A stretch of 57,931 bases of DNA from Pedobacter punctiformis (GCF_027213715.1 NZ_JAPWGM010000008.1:1-57931), one strand, 5' to 3'. Numbered from the stretch's first letter, positions 1 through 7,848 are shown. Notes: generated by a model not told the origin, from the letters alone. A program made the numbers and translations.

Positions 1-1364
1 AAAGCATTTATGGCTGGACGGGTAACCCTTACCTGCGGTTATATTCTAAAACGGGGAGCGACAGTGTGTCTTTGTTTCCCTTAAATGCGGGTACCGAATA
101 CCATGTTGGTCCGGCAAGCTTTAGCGCTGACGGGCAGCAGATGTATTTCACGCTGACACGGATCCCTGAGCATTTAGATTATACGAAGGTGAAGATCCTG
201 AAAGGGAAACTGGCTACGGTGAACATCGAGATTTACAGCAGCAGGAAAGATGGATCAGGGAACTGGGGTACGGCAGTACCTTTTAGCTACAATAAAGTAA
301 ATGACTATTCGGTTGGGGACCCTTTTATCAGCTCAGACGGGCAGCGCCTGTACTTTAGCTCGAATATGCCTGGAGGTAAAGGAGGCACAGACCTTTATGT
401 GAGCCAGCAAACCGATAAAGGGGACTGGGGACTTCCGGTTAACCTGAAAGAGGTGAATACGCCGGGGAATGAACGGAGTCCTTTTTTTGATGCAGACAAT
501 AACTTTTACTTCAGCAGTGATGGCAGAGTGGGTATGGGCGGACTGGATATCTTTAGTGCAAAGGTGATTGGGGGGAAGATTTCTGAACCACAAAACCTGG
601 GTTATCCGGTGAACTCTCCCCAGGATGATTTTACTTTTAACTTGAATACGGCCGGCAGCGGTTACTTTTCTTCGAACCGGACAGATGGCTTGGGATCGGA
701 TGATATTTACAGCTTTACCCGGGAGCAGGTGCTGGCTTTTAGCTTAAGCGGGAAAGTGTACAACAAAGTTACGGGGCAGCCGCTTAGCGGGGCCATGGTT
801 ACGCTGAATAAAACGGGCGGTTCGGTGCTGAGGGTGGAAACGGATGAAACGGGTGCTTTTAAGTTTAAGCTGGAAAAGGCATCTGATTATGGGTTAACGG
901 GTGAAAAGACAAACTTCAGGAGTGATGGTACGGATTTAACGACAAAAAACCTGACCAGCTCAGCAGAAATCAAAAAGGATCTGTACCTGGAACCTGTTGA
1001 GCTGAACAAAGCGATCAGGCTGGAGAACATTTATTATGATTTCGATAAATCGAACATTAGGGCGGATGCAGCTGTGGAGCTGGATAAGCTGGTGAAGATT
1101 ATGCAGGATAACCCGACGATGTGGATTGAGCTGGGCTCTCATACCGACAGCAGGGGCAATGATGCTTATAATTTAGCTTTATCACAGCGAAGGGCAGAAT
1201 CTGCGGTACAATACATCATTAGCCGGGGCATCAATAAAAACCGGATTGAGGCGAAAGGTTATGGAGAAACGAGATTACTGAACCGCTGTACCAACGGGGT
1301 TAAATGCACCCCTGCTGAACATCAGCTCAACAGAAGAACTGAGTTTAAAATAACTAAACAGTAG
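1..1364 (+). CDS. OmpA-family outer-membrane protein with PD40 propeller (5' truncated)
   Basis: The reading frame is open to the left edge (first full codon at base 3), so the 5' end lies outside the window; the GTG at 66 is internal. The visible part contains several PD40/WD40-like repeats (motifs such as DPFISSDGQRLYFSSN and RSPFFDADNNFYFSSD). A carboxypeptidase-regulatory-like domain follows (around SLSGKVYNKVTGQPLSGA), then a C-terminal OmpA peptidoglycan-binding domain (IYYDFDKSNIRADA, ELGSHTDSRGNDAYNLALS). The family is anchored in the outer membrane and binds peptidoglycan through the OmpA domain. In Bacteroidetes such proteins often sit next to PorP/SprF genes of type IX secretion, but that neighbour would be outside this window. 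Confidence 0.9.
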   Translation, partial: SIYGWTGNPYLRLYSKTGSDSVSLFPLNAGTEYHVGPASFSADGQQMYFTLTRIPEHLDYTKVKILKGKLATVNIEIYSSRKDGSGNWGTAVPFSYNKVNDYSVGDPFISSDGQRLYFSSNMPGGKGGTDLYVSQQTDKGDWGLPVNLKEVNTPGNERSPFFDADNNFYFSSDGRVGMGGLDIFSAKVIGGKISEPQNLGYPVNSPQDDFTFNLNTAGSGYFSSNRTDGLGSDDIYSFTREQVLAFSLSGKVYNKVTGQPLSGAMVTLNKTGGSVLRVETDETGAFKFKLEKASDYGLTGEKTNFRSDGTDLTTKNLTSSAEIKKDLYLEPVELNKAIRLENIYYDFDKSNIRADAAVELDKLVKIMQDNPTMWIELGSHTDSRGNDAYNLALSQRRAESAVQYIISRGINKNRIEAKGYGETRLLNRCTNGVKCTPAEHQLNRRTEFKITKQ

Positions 1365-1389
1365 GTAAAATACTATTGAAGAGCAAAAT

Positions 1390-1427
1390 AATCTGTCGGG
1401 AACAACGTATGCTGCTCCCGACAGATT
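1390..1427 (+). terminator. Terminator-like hairpin after the OmpA gene
   Basis: A perfect 12-bp inverted repeat, AATCTGTCGGGA (1390-1401) and TCCCGACAGATT (1416-1427), lies 26 bp after the OmpA stop codon. Only a very short T stretch follows, so termination strength is uncertain. Confidence 0.55.
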
Positions 1428-1526
1428 TACAACACCGATCTCATGAATTTCCTTTGTAATTCTAATGTTTTATAAGTGTAATGATCATAAAAATCATTAT
1501 TTTTAATTTTAAACTCTAAAAACATA

Positions 1527-1724
1527 ATGATGCTTCTTTTAGTACCATGCCTTATTGCAGGATTGGCAGCCTTTTTTATTTCCTTCTTTACCTATAATAA
1601 ATTACAGAAAGCGGCTAATGCTCATGCTTTGCTGATCACTATTATTACATTTATTGTAAGTTTCCTGCTTATTGGGTTTGCAATTTTTTGGCTGATATTA
1701 GCCAATGTCAGCTTTGAGCGATAA
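1527..1724 (+). CDS. Small two-helix membrane protein, unknown
   Basis: A 65-residue protein with two hydrophobic segments (about residues 3-22 and 35-60) joined by a short polar loop (YNKLQKAANAHA). I do not recognise a family. The start is one of two adjacent ATGs at 1527 and 1530. Its 3' end overlaps the convergent DUF2306 gene by 27 bp. It could be a genuine small membrane protein or an open frame by chance. The clean hydrophobic profile and its position after a terminator favour a real gene. Confidence 0.5.
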   Translation: MMLLLVPCLIAGLAAFFISFFTYNKLQKAANAHALLITIITFIVSFLLIGFAIFWLILANVSFER

Positions 1725-2396
1725 GGTTCTTCGCTTTCGTCTAATTAACCATTCTGCAAAAATTAAGTTGGGGATAAAGCCAAGCCATGCATTAATCATA
1801 TATAAATGCAGGGGATCTATTGTTGCAAAACTTAAGAAAATAATTTTCCAGGCCCGCAGCGTAACAGCAGAAAGTGTAAGCGCATAACTCCTGATCATGT
1901 ATTCTTTATGGCCTTTAATATTTCCTTTTTTAACTTCTATTAAGGCTTTCAGCGTAAACCAGAACCATAAACAATCCAGTATAATAAAAGCCGCTTTACC
2001 CGGAATTAAACCATTTGCATAAACAGCCATAATAAATGCTGCCGGAAAATTGACTAGTAAAATATCGATAATATATATTTTACCGATAATGCGATGCAGG
2101 GATCTGAACTTTTTTAAAATGGTGTTTGAAAACTGAGTAAAACCAGCAAGCAAGGCAAATATGATGGTAAATACATGAACATAGAAAGCAATTTTCCAGG
2201 GAAGGATATGAATATAATCCTGTTTAAATTGCAAAAAACCAATTGTATCCTCCATCGGGTAATACCGTACAATCCCTTTTAGCATTAAAAAGGTAGCCAG
2301 GCACAGCAACAAATAAATGCCTATATTTTTAACTATAAATTTTACGGTATTCAAAATTATATGGTTTGCAATATTTAATATGGATAAAAATATCAA
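1698..2396 (-). CDS. DUF2306 membrane protein
   Basis: About 230 residues with roughly seven hydrophobic segments. It shows the DUF2306 signature: LHRIIGKIYI in the middle, then HKEYMIRSYALTLSAVTLR, a His/Arg-rich motif followed by a helix. Function is unknown; it is an integral inner-membrane protein. No ATG is available before the first membrane helix, so the start is uncertain. A TTG at 2396 opens the frame, and another TTG 14 codons later (2354) would also leave helix 1 intact. The 3' end overlaps the convergent small membrane protein. Confidence 0.8.
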   Translation of the reverse strand: MIFLSILNIANHIILNTVKFIVKNIGIYLLLCLATFLMLKGIVRYYPMEDTIGFLQFKQDYIHILPWKIAFYVHVFTIIFALLAGFTQFSNTILKKFRSLHRIIGKIYIIDILLVNFPAAFIMAVYANGLIPGKAAFIILDCLWFWFTLKALIEVKKGNIKGHKEYMIRSYALTLSAVTLRAWKIIFLSFATIDPLHLYMINAWLGFIPNLIFAEWLIRRKRRTLSLKADIG

Positions 2397-2459
2397 TAAT
2401 AAATGCAGAATTTATCATTTTCACTCTGCAATGGAGAATGTATCTAAATAGAAATGAGA

Positions 2460-2491
2460 TTGTGTTCTTCAGGTTCAATATTTTAGTTTTG
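2460..2491 (+). promoter_or_regulatory. Bacteroidetes-type promoter for the CDGSH gene
   Basis: A -7 box TAGTTTTG (2484-2491) matches TAnnTTTG, and a TTG at 2460-2462 lies 21 bp upstream in the -33 position. A start site near 2499 would give a leader of about 14 nt before the ATG at 2513. Confidence 0.55.
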
Positions 2492-2512
2492 CAGCACTAA
2501 CAAAATAAATTT

Positions 2513-2737
2513 ATGTCAAAAACAAAACTTACGATTAACAATAATGGATCGGTAAAAATTGAAGGTGATTTTGAGATCGTTGATCGCAATGGAGATACAT
2601 ATGGATTACAGGGAAGAACTGTTCTTTCGATTTGCAGATGTGGGCTTTCAAAAAACAAACCCTTTTGTGATGGTTCGCATAACGGACATTTTGAACATGA
2701 AGCAATCGCTTTTGACCTGCCTCCTAAAAAAGTTTAA
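2513..2737 (+). CDS. CDGSH iron-sulfur domain protein
   Basis: A 74-residue protein with one CDGSH zinc-finger-like motif: CRCGLSKNKPFCDGSH supplies the three Cys and one His that bind a [2Fe-2S] cluster in mitoNEET-type proteins. The N-terminal half (KLTINNNGSVKIEGDFEIVD) is the beta strand part common to small bacterial members. It is probably a soluble electron-transfer or iron-sulfur protein; its partner cannot be seen. It stands alone, with its own promoter and terminator. Confidence 0.92.
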   Translation: MSKTKLTINNNGSVKIEGDFEIVDRNGDTYGLQGRTVLSICRCGLSKNKPFCDGSHNGHFEHEAIAFDLPPKKV

Positions 2738-2747
2738 CAACAGATCA

Positions 2748-2798
2748 AACAATCCAATAATCCTCCGTTAATCAGGACGATTATTGGATTGTTTTTTT
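2748..2798 (+). terminator. Rho-independent terminator of the CDGSH gene
   Basis: A perfect 15-bp stem, AACAATCCAATAATC (2748-2762) with GATTATTGGATTGTT (2779-2793), runs straight into a T tract (2792-2798). The T tract overlaps the last codon of the convergent Dabb gene. Confidence 0.85.
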
Positions 2799-3093
2799 AT
2801 TGGGCGTCGTAAATAATTACCCTTTCAAATAATCCGCGAAACTCATCCAAAAAAGCCTTGTGCAATGGATGTACCTGATAAACATCATGCGCAGCAAGGT
2901 CTTCAAAAAACAATACTAAACTAAACGTATAAGTAGTATCAACAACAGCACGCTCAATTGGTGCCGGGGTTCCGATGTGAAAAGTTTTAACTACTTCGAT
3001 ATTTTCAAGCGTTTGCAGACTGTTACGAAAAGCAATTTTTTGTTCTGTTGTAGTATCGGCTTTCAGCCAGAATAAAACGTGGTGTGAAATCAT
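2797..3093 (-). CDS. Dabb (stress-responsive A/B barrel) family protein
   Basis: 98 residues that start MISHHVLFWLKADTTTEQ and contain the central HPLHKAFLDEFRGLFERV. These are the hallmark N-terminal strand and the His-rich helix of the Dabb domain, a dimeric alpha/beta barrel found in stress-induced and some cyclase-like proteins. The length is that of a single domain. No catalytic role can be assigned. It converges on the CDGSH gene and shares its terminator region. Confidence 0.85.
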   Translation of the reverse strand: MISHHVLFWLKADTTTEQKIAFRNSLQTLENIEVVKTFHIGTPAPIERAVVDTTYTFSLVLFFEDLAAHDVYQVHPLHKAFLDEFRGLFERVIIYDAQ

Positions 3094-3142
3094 TTTTATT
3101 AATTTTTTTGCTAAATATAATCAAAGTATATAAGCGTGGGTG

Positions 3143-3982
3143 TTATACCCGAACCATTTTTCGGTAGGCCTTAGGGCTGTTTCCTTTTTGTTTTTTAAAG
3201 AACTTATTAAAATGGCTTTCATCTGTAAATCCGAATTCTCCGGCAATTTCATTTAACCGTTTATCGCTAAATTGCAAACGGTGCTCGATTAATCTCGTTT
3301 TGTAATTTGTGATGTATCGTTGAAGCGTTTCATTAGCATGTTTTTTAAAATAGCGACCAAAATAAGCCCCTGAAATATTAAAATGATTGCTGATTTTTTC
3401 AGCTTTTAGTTTTTCAGGATAATAAATATTGCTTTGGATGTATTGTAAAATATCCATCGCTTTTTCTTCGTTTCCCATATTCACCTGTTCAGGCAGATAG
3501 CGGGCAATGTTGCGGGCAACAATAATAATTAAGGTATTAACCAGTTGTTGCACCAATTCTTTGTTGTATAAATCTCTGTTGGTATACTCCCTAAGAATCG
3601 CATCAACCATTGGTTCTACCAAAGCTTTATCACTTTGATTTTTAAGAATACAGCCCGGTTTATGATTGGCATTATGCAGAATAAATTCTAAACGTTCAAT
3701 GTTTTCTGCCAGTAAGCCACTATTTTTCAAATAAATATCGTTAAACCGAAGAAAGAAAAAAGTGGTTGTCGTTTCAATATCAAACGAATGGCAATCTTCA
3801 GGTGTTATTAAAAACATATGCCCGGCATGGTATTGGAAATTATTTTTATTGATGCATTGCTTACCGGTACCCGATTTAATGTAAATAAATTCAAAAAAAC
3901 TGTGTTGATGTCCCTCCTTCGGACACTCATCCAGCGTTTTACTTACTATTGTAAATGGCTCGTATAAATTTTCTTTTAACAT
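3143..3982 (-). CDS. AraC-family transcriptional regulator
   Basis: The N-terminal half resembles the AraC cupin sensor domain (HQHSFFEFIYIKSGTGK, with HAGHMFLITPEDCHSF). The C-terminal 100 residues hold two helix-turn-helix motifs of the AraC type (ISNHFNISGAYFGRYFKKH and LNEIAGEFGFTDESHFNKFF). I chose the ATG at 3982 rather than the GTG at 3988, because a possible -7 box TATTTTTG (minus strand, 3995-3988) would overlap the GTG. It is divergent from the oxidoreductase gene at 4072 with an 89-bp shared intergenic region. This is the usual arrangement for a regulator of the neighbouring gene; the inducer is unknown. Confidence 0.9.
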   Translation of the reverse strand: MLKENLYEPFTIVSKTLDECPKEGHQHSFFEFIYIKSGTGKQCINKNNFQYHAGHMFLITPEDCHSFDIETTTTFFFLRFNDIYLKNSGLLAENIERLEFILHNANHKPGCILKNQSDKALVEPMVDAILREYTNRDLYNKELVQQLVNTLIIIVARNIARYLPEQVNMGNEEKAMDILQYIQSNIYYPEKLKAEKISNHFNISGAYFGRYFKKHANETLQRYITNYKTRLIEHRLQFSDKRLNEIAGEFGFTDESHFNKFFKKQKGNSPKAYRKMVRV

Positions 3983-4040
3983 TAGCACAAAAATACCAAA
4001 TTAAAGAAAAATTATACAACTAATTTTAGATTTATTGGTA

Positions 4041-4048
4041 TAATTTTG
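4041..4048 (+). promoter_or_regulatory. Possible -7 box for the oxidoreductase gene
   Basis: TAATTTTG matches TAnnTTTG and lies 23 bp before the ATG. No TTG is seen at the -33 position, which fits a promoter that needs the neighbouring AraC activator. That last point is inference. Confidence 0.4.
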
Positions 4049-4071
4049 ACTTGTAATTAAAAAAGCAAAAA

Positions 4072-5010
4072 ATGAAAGCAATTATTTTAAATGGATTTGG
4101 TGGAGTCGAAAACTTTGAAACCATCGATATAGAAATGCCTTCGGCAAGAGAAAATGAAGTGTTGGTACAGGTAAAATCAATTAGTATAAATCCTGTTGAT
4201 GCCAAAACAAGAGTTGGAAAAGGCAGAGCAAGCTTCTATAAGGATGTCAATCCAATTATTTTAGGATGGGATGTTTCCGGTGTGGTGAAGGAAGTGGGTG
4301 CTAAAGTCACAAAATTTAAGAAAGGTGATGAGGTTTTTGGAATGATTGATTTTCCTGGGCAAGGAAAAGCTTATGCTGAATATGTAACTGCTCCAGCGGC
4401 GCATTTTGCACTCAAGCCTGGCAATATCACCCATGAAGAAGCCGCAGCAGCAACTTTAGCCGCACTAACCGCATATAAAGCTTTGGAATTGCTGGAACTT
4501 AAAAAAGGCGAAAAAATATTAATCCATGCTGCAGCCGGAGGTGTTGGGCATTATGCTGTACAAATGGCTAAGCATATTGGTGCACGGGTAACAGGCACAG
4601 CATCTGAAAAAAACAGAGCATTGGTTAAGGAATTAGGAGCAGATGAGTTTATAGACTATAAATCTCAGAAACTTGCAGAGGCGACTTCTGGTATTGACAA
4701 AGTACTGGATGCCATTGGTGGCGAAAACATTGATGAGTCATTAGAAGTTATGAAACCTGGCGGAATTATTCTGAGTATTCCAGCGGGCAAAAATGATCTG
4801 GTTGGAGAAAAAGCTGAGGCAAAAGGCATGAAAGGTTTTGTCATGATGGTTAATTCAAATGATCATCATATTGACGAAATTGCGTCCTACCTGGAAAAAA
4901 GAATTATAAAATCTGTGATTTACAAAACTTATTCTTTTAATCAGATACCTGAGGCACATTTACAAATTGAGAGTGGCACCACTGTGGGTAAAATTATTAT
5001 AAATATCTAG
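4072..5010 (+). CDS. Zinc-free MDR-family NAD(P)H:quinone oxidoreductase-like protein
   Basis: A 312-residue medium-chain dehydrogenase/reductase. The GroES-like N-terminal domain (SISINPVDAKTRVGKG, GWDVSGVVKEVGAKVTKFK) is followed by a Rossmann fold with the nucleotide motif HAAAGGVGHYAVQMAKHIGA. The structural-zinc Cys cluster is absent, as in quinone oxidoreductase and zeta-crystallin-like enzymes, so NADPH-dependent reduction of a quinone or enone is the likely reaction. The substrate cannot be read from the sequence. It is divergent from the AraC regulator, which suggests inducible expression. Confidence 0.88.
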   Translation: MKAIILNGFGGVENFETIDIEMPSARENEVLVQVKSISINPVDAKTRVGKGRASFYKDVNPIILGWDVSGVVKEVGAKVTKFKKGDEVFGMIDFPGQGKAYAEYVTAPAAHFALKPGNITHEEAAAATLAALTAYKALELLELKKGEKILIHAAAGGVGHYAVQMAKHIGARVTGTASEKNRALVKELGADEFIDYKSQKLAEATSGIDKVLDAIGGENIDESLEVMKPGGIILSIPAGKNDLVGEKAEAKGMKGFVMMVNSNDHHIDEIASYLEKRIIKSVIYKTYSFNQIPEAHLQIESGTTVGKIIINI

Positions 5011-5022
5011 TACTTTATTGCC

Positions 5023-5056
5023 TTTAAACCCGTTTTGTAATGTAAACGGGTTTAAA
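5023..5056 (+). terminator. Hairpin after the oxidoreductase gene
   Basis: A perfect 13-bp inverted repeat, TTTAAACCCGTTT (5023-5035) and AAACGGGTTTAAA (5044-5056), with an 8-nt loop. The sequence after it is AT-rich without a clean T run, so it may serve both strands weakly. Confidence 0.65.
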
Positions 5057-5097
5057 ATATTTATTACAGTACATTAAAAAGCCGATCCATTACGTTT

Positions 5098-5562
5098 ATG
5101 AATAATCTTGAAATCTATATCCCCCTCCCTGCCGATTATCTTCAAATTATTAAAGTGTGGGAAGCTTCAGTAAGGGCCACACATCATTTTTTAGCCGAAG
5201 AAGATATCCTCGATTACAAAAGTTTAATTTATAACGAATACCTGCACCAGGTTGATTTATATTGTGCTGTGGATGATAACCAGATTATTGCTTTTATGGG
5301 CATTAATGAAGATATGATCCAAATGCTTTTTGTACATCCTGATGCAAGAAGTAAAGGGGTTGGCAAAAAGTTAATCGAATTTGCAATCGATCAAAAAAAT
5401 ATAACAAAGGTTGATGTAAATGAGCAAAATGAGCAGGCCGTGGGCTTTTATGAACGAATGGGATTCTCTGTATCAGAAAGATCAGCATACGATGCATCCG
5501 GCAAACCTTATCCGGTTTTATCTATGGAACTGGTAAAACAACCATTCTTTATCAATTTTTAG
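5098..5562 (+). CDS. GNAT-family N-acetyltransferase (YjaB-like)
   Basis: 154 residues with the acetyl-CoA binding loop in the form VHPDARSKGVGKKLIEFA (R/QxxGxG/A) and the late motif NEQNEQAVGFYERMGFSV typical of GNAT enzymes. The N-terminal region (WEASVRATHHFLAEEDI) resembles the YjaB/YiaC type of small acetyltransferases. The acceptor substrate is unknown. The gene stands alone between a hairpin and the HxlR regulator. Confidence 0.88.
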   Translation: MNNLEIYIPLPADYLQIIKVWEASVRATHHFLAEEDILDYKSLIYNEYLHQVDLYCAVDDNQIIAFMGINEDMIQMLFVHPDARSKGVGKKLIEFAIDQKNITKVDVNEQNEQAVGFYERMGFSVSERSAYDASGKPYPVLSMELVKQPFFINF

Positions 5563-5663
5563 ATTACGCAAAACCTCGAAATAATGAATGAGAAATCCAC
5601 ATCCCTTTGGTAAGCTTAAAGTGTTAAACCAACTTAAGCATTTTACTATCTCAAAGAGTTTAG

Positions 5664-5697
5664 TTTCCTAAAGGAAAGCGACATTCTTTAGGAAAGC
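5664..5697. promoter_or_regulatory. Candidate HxlR operator (palindrome plus repeat)
   Basis: TTTCCTAAAGGAAA (5664-5677) is a perfect 6-2-6 palindrome. A second copy of its right arm, CTTTAGGAAAGC, follows at 5686-5697, 22 bp from the first. The pair lies just upstream of a -7 box at 5702, so binding there could control the HxlR gene. Autoregulation is inference. Confidence 0.5.
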
Positions 5698-5701
5698 TTT
5701 G

Positions 5702-5709
5702 TAACTTTG
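5702..5709 (+). promoter_or_regulatory. -7 box for the HxlR gene
   Basis: TAACTTTG matches TAnnTTTG and ends 4 bp before the ATG at 5714. The transcript would therefore start close to or at the start codon, so a leaderless message is possible. No TTG is present at -33; the palindrome fills that place. Confidence 0.4.
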
Positions 5710-5713
5710 CCTC

Positions 5714-6115
5714 ATGAGAAAAGGCAGAGCACATTTGAGTAAAGAAGTCTGCACTGCAAATTTAAATGCAGTAAAGGATGCGCTTTATGTATTGAATGGT
5801 AAATGGAAACTTCCTTTGATTATTTCTTTGCAGGAAGGTCCAAAGCGTTTCAATGAAATCCAAAAATCGCTGGGAGAAATTACACCTAAAATTTTATCCA
5901 AAGAGTTAAAAGACCTGGAGTTAAACGAGTTTGTAATCCGCAGGGTGTTTTCTACTACGCCCGTTACCATAACCTACGAACTTACCCCTTACAGCCAAAC
6001 CCTGGAAAAAGTTATTGACGAGTTGAGAAACTGGGGCTTACAACATCGCGAAAGATTGGTTGCCAACCGGCGAAACAAACCCATTGCAGATGAACCTGTT
6101 TTGGATGCAACTTAA
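5714..6115 (+). CDS. HxlR-family winged-helix regulator
   Basis: 133 residues with the HxlR signature: an N-terminal Cys (KEVCTANLNAV), ALYVLNGKWKLPLIISL, GPKRFNEIQKSLGEITPKIL and the wing LKDLELNEFVIRRVF. The family consists of dimeric DNA-binding regulators, several of which sense redox or electrophile stress through the N-terminal Cys. No divergent target gene sits beside it. The palindromes directly upstream suggest it regulates itself. The 3' neighbour, the lysine-rich protein, has its own -7 box. Confidence 0.92.
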   Translation: MRKGRAHLSKEVCTANLNAVKDALYVLNGKWKLPLIISLQEGPKRFNEIQKSLGEITPKILSKELKDLELNEFVIRRVFSTTPVTITYELTPYSQTLEKVIDELRNWGLQHRERLVANRRNKPIADEPVLDAT

Positions 6116-6179
6116 ACTCACCTTTCGGATTACTTAAAAGTTTAAATTCCTTATATACATGATTATCTGTAATATCGGC

Positions 6180-6187
6180 TATCTTTG
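6180..6187 (+). promoter_or_regulatory. -7 box for the lysine-rich protein
   Basis: TATCTTTG matches TAnnTTTG and lies 16 bp before the ATG at 6204. No convincing -33 element was found. Confidence 0.5.
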
Positions 6188-6203
6188 AGGAAATTTAAAA
6201 TCG

Positions 6204-6617
6204 ATGGCGGTATTACATAAAAAAGAAGAAAAAATTCAGGCAGTGCTGGGTAGGTTGCCTAAAAAATATACACATGAACAATTTGTAGAGATGTTTATTA
6301 AAATTTACTCTAAAGATTGGGGTAAAATTAAATCGGCTTACATCAAACAATCGCAGGATAAAGAACCGGGAACAATTATTAACATGCCTAAACCGGATAT
6401 TTATTTAAAACAAATTTTAACTTCTTATTTGCAACAGGTGGATGAGCCAAAAGCAGTAGTTAAAGAAGTTATTGCAGAACCGGTTGCTGAAGTTAAAAAA
6501 GCCAAAGCACCTGCAAAAAAGAAAATTGAGGTAACAAAAGAAGCATCTGTAGAGGTAAAAAAACCTAAGGCTGCAGTTAAGAAAAAAGCTGAAAAAAGAG
6601 GAAGTTATCAAAGCTGA
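6204..6617 (+). CDS. Lysine-rich histone-H1-like protein, apparent C-terminal frameshift
   Basis: The N-terminal 75 residues form a compact domain I cannot name (KKYTHEQFVEMFIKIYSKDW). The rest is a Lys/Ala/Val/Pro-rich tail with repeats such as VKKAKAPAKKK and VKKPKAAVKKK, like bacterial histone-H1-like nucleoid proteins. DNA binding is therefore likely but is an inference. The annotated frame ends in an uncharacteristic EKRGSYQS at TGA 6615-6617. If one A of the six-A run at 6592-6597 is skipped, the frame continues for 22 more codons to TAA at 6664 and again contains KKAKAPAKK. The true product is probably about 153 residues. The cause could be an assembly error, a recent mutation or slippage on the A run. 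Confidence 0.75.
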   Translation: MAVLHKKEEKIQAVLGRLPKKYTHEQFVEMFIKIYSKDWGKIKSAYIKQSQDKEPGTIINMPKPDIYLKQILTSYLQQVDEPKAVVKEVIAEPVAEVKKAKAPAKKKIEVTKEASVEVKKPKAAVKKKAEKRGSYQS

Positions 6618-6666
6618 ATCAAAGAAAGCTAAAGCTCCCGCAAAAAAAACTGCTGAAAAAAAATAA
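6598..6666 (+). other. Out-of-frame C-terminal tail of the lysine-rich protein
   Basis: Read in the +1 frame from GAG at 6598, these codons give EEVIKAESKKAKAPAKKTAE followed by KK and TAA. The motif KKAKAPAKK is identical to one in the in-frame tail upstream, which shows this stretch was or is part of the same protein. Confidence 0.75.
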
Positions 6667-6737
6667 AAATAATTGCGCCCGTATATACTAAATCGAATTT
6701 ATAAGCGTCTATATATACGAGAGCGTTAATTTAGATG

Positions 6738-6777
6738 ACGGGGATAGGTCGGTATGATTTATCCCCGTTCCTTTTTT
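6738..6777 (+). terminator. Rho-independent terminator
   Basis: A stem of ACGGGGATA (6738-6746) with TATCCCCGT (6760-6768) is followed by a T run at 6772-6777. It ends the lysine-rich protein transcript. Just upstream lies a weaker inverted repeat, CGTATATA/TATATACG (6680-6687/6712-6719). Confidence 0.8.
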
Positions 6778-6780
6778 AAT

Positions 6781-6957
6781 CCAATTCTGATCTGAAACAG
6801 ATCGCTCTAAACAAATCATAAATTTCTTATCTTCCCTTTTACCGTTGATACCGGACAATTAAAAGGCTTTAGCAAAGAGTATTTAGCTCAATTGGTAATT
6901 TCAATTTTAGGTAACCGGGAAGATTGCTTAAATTACATTGTCAAATCATCACTATAA
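6781..6957 (+). other. Intergenic stretch with a possible gene remnant
   Basis: Between the terminator and the pirin gene, a frame is open from 6811 to a TAA at 6955-6957 (48 codons). It has no ATG and lacks a promoter box. It reads like ordinary protein (for example VDTGQLKGFSKEYLAQLVIS), but I do not recognise it. It may be the 3' remnant of a lost gene or a chance open frame. The region also carries the pirin promoter and leader, which I could not pin down. Confidence 0.25.
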
Positions 6958-6960
6958 ATC

Positions 6961-7848
6961 ATGTCGAATATCAAGCTCATAATAGAAGAAAGGCCAGCCA
7001 ATATTGGCAATTTTATGGTTGGCCGCTTATTGCCTTTCAGAGAAAAAAGAATGGTTGGCCCGTTTTCTTTTATCGATCACATGGGACCGACAGCAATGAA
7101 AGACCATCAAAATCTTGATGTACCGCCACATCCGCATATTGGCTTGTCTACTTTAACTTTTCTTTTCGAAGGAGAAATTACCCACAAAGATAGTTTAGGC
7201 TCTGATGTGGTTATTAAACCCGGCCAGGTAAACTGGATGACTTCCGGAAAGGGTATTGTTCATTCTGAAAGAACACCGGAATATTTGCGGCATACAGATA
7301 AAATGCTCCATGGATTACAAATTTGGGTGGCATTGCCAAAAGATTTAGAACAGATGGAGCCTGCATTTTTTCATGCCGATGAAACCGATATTCCAAAATG
7401 GCAGCAGGATGGTGTCGACATTAAATTAATTGCAGGAGAAGCCTTTGGCAGAAAATCTCCTGTTCCGGTTTACAGTCCTTTATATTTTTTAGAGTTAAAA
7501 AGCAGTAAAAGACAAGCCATCAACATTGGTCACGATTTGTTCGGCGAAAGTGCCCTGTACATTTTAGAAGGTGCAATTGAAAGTGAGGGGTACGTTTATG
7601 AACCAAAACAAATTCTAATTGCTAATGATGCTAAGCTTTGCGCCTTTGAAATGCATGAAAATACAACAATCTACATTTTTGGCGGAGAACCTTTTCCTGA
7701 AGAACGGTTTATTTACTGGAATTTTGTGGCTTCGGATCGTGAATTAATTGAAAAGGCTAAAACCAAGTGGCTGGAACAAACTTTTGAGCCTGTACCTGGC
7801 GAAACTGATTTTGTTCCCCTGCCTGAACAGCATCCGCACCTCAAATAA
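6961..7848 (+). CDS. Pirin family protein
   Basis: 295 residues with the pirin N-terminal cupin: PPHPHIGLSTLTFLFEGE contains the two metal-binding His, and GQVNWMTSGKGIVHSE supplies the third His and the Glu. A C-terminal pirin_C domain follows (GGEPFPEERFIYWNFVASD). Bacterial pirins are iron-containing cupins; some act as quercetin 2,3-dioxygenases and others interact with metabolic enzymes. Which applies here is open. The length is typical. Confidence 0.93.
   Translation: MSNIKLIIEERPANIGNFMVGRLLPFREKRMVGPFSFIDHMGPTAMKDHQNLDVPPHPHIGLSTLTFLFEGEITHKDSLGSDVVIKPGQVNWMTSGKGIVHSERTPEYLRHTDKMLHGLQIWVALPKDLEQMEPAFFHADETDIPKWQQDGVDIKLIAGEAFGRKSPVPVYSPLYFLELKSSKRQAINIGHDLFGESALYILEGAIESEGYVYEPKQILIANDAKLCAFEMHENTTIYIFGGEPFPEERFIYWNFVASDRELIEKAKTKWLEQTFEPVPGETDFVPLPEQHPHLK

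Noticed and set aside
2559..2771. Second open frame across the CDGSH gene
   Set aside because: It is the same DNA in a shifted frame and lacks any motif, while the real frame holds the full CDGSH cluster motif.
6592..6598. Classical -1 slippery heptamer at the A run
   Set aside because: The reading frame is GAA AAA AGA, so the heptamer AAAAAAG is out of the needed phase, and the tail needs a +1 (or -2) shift, not -1.
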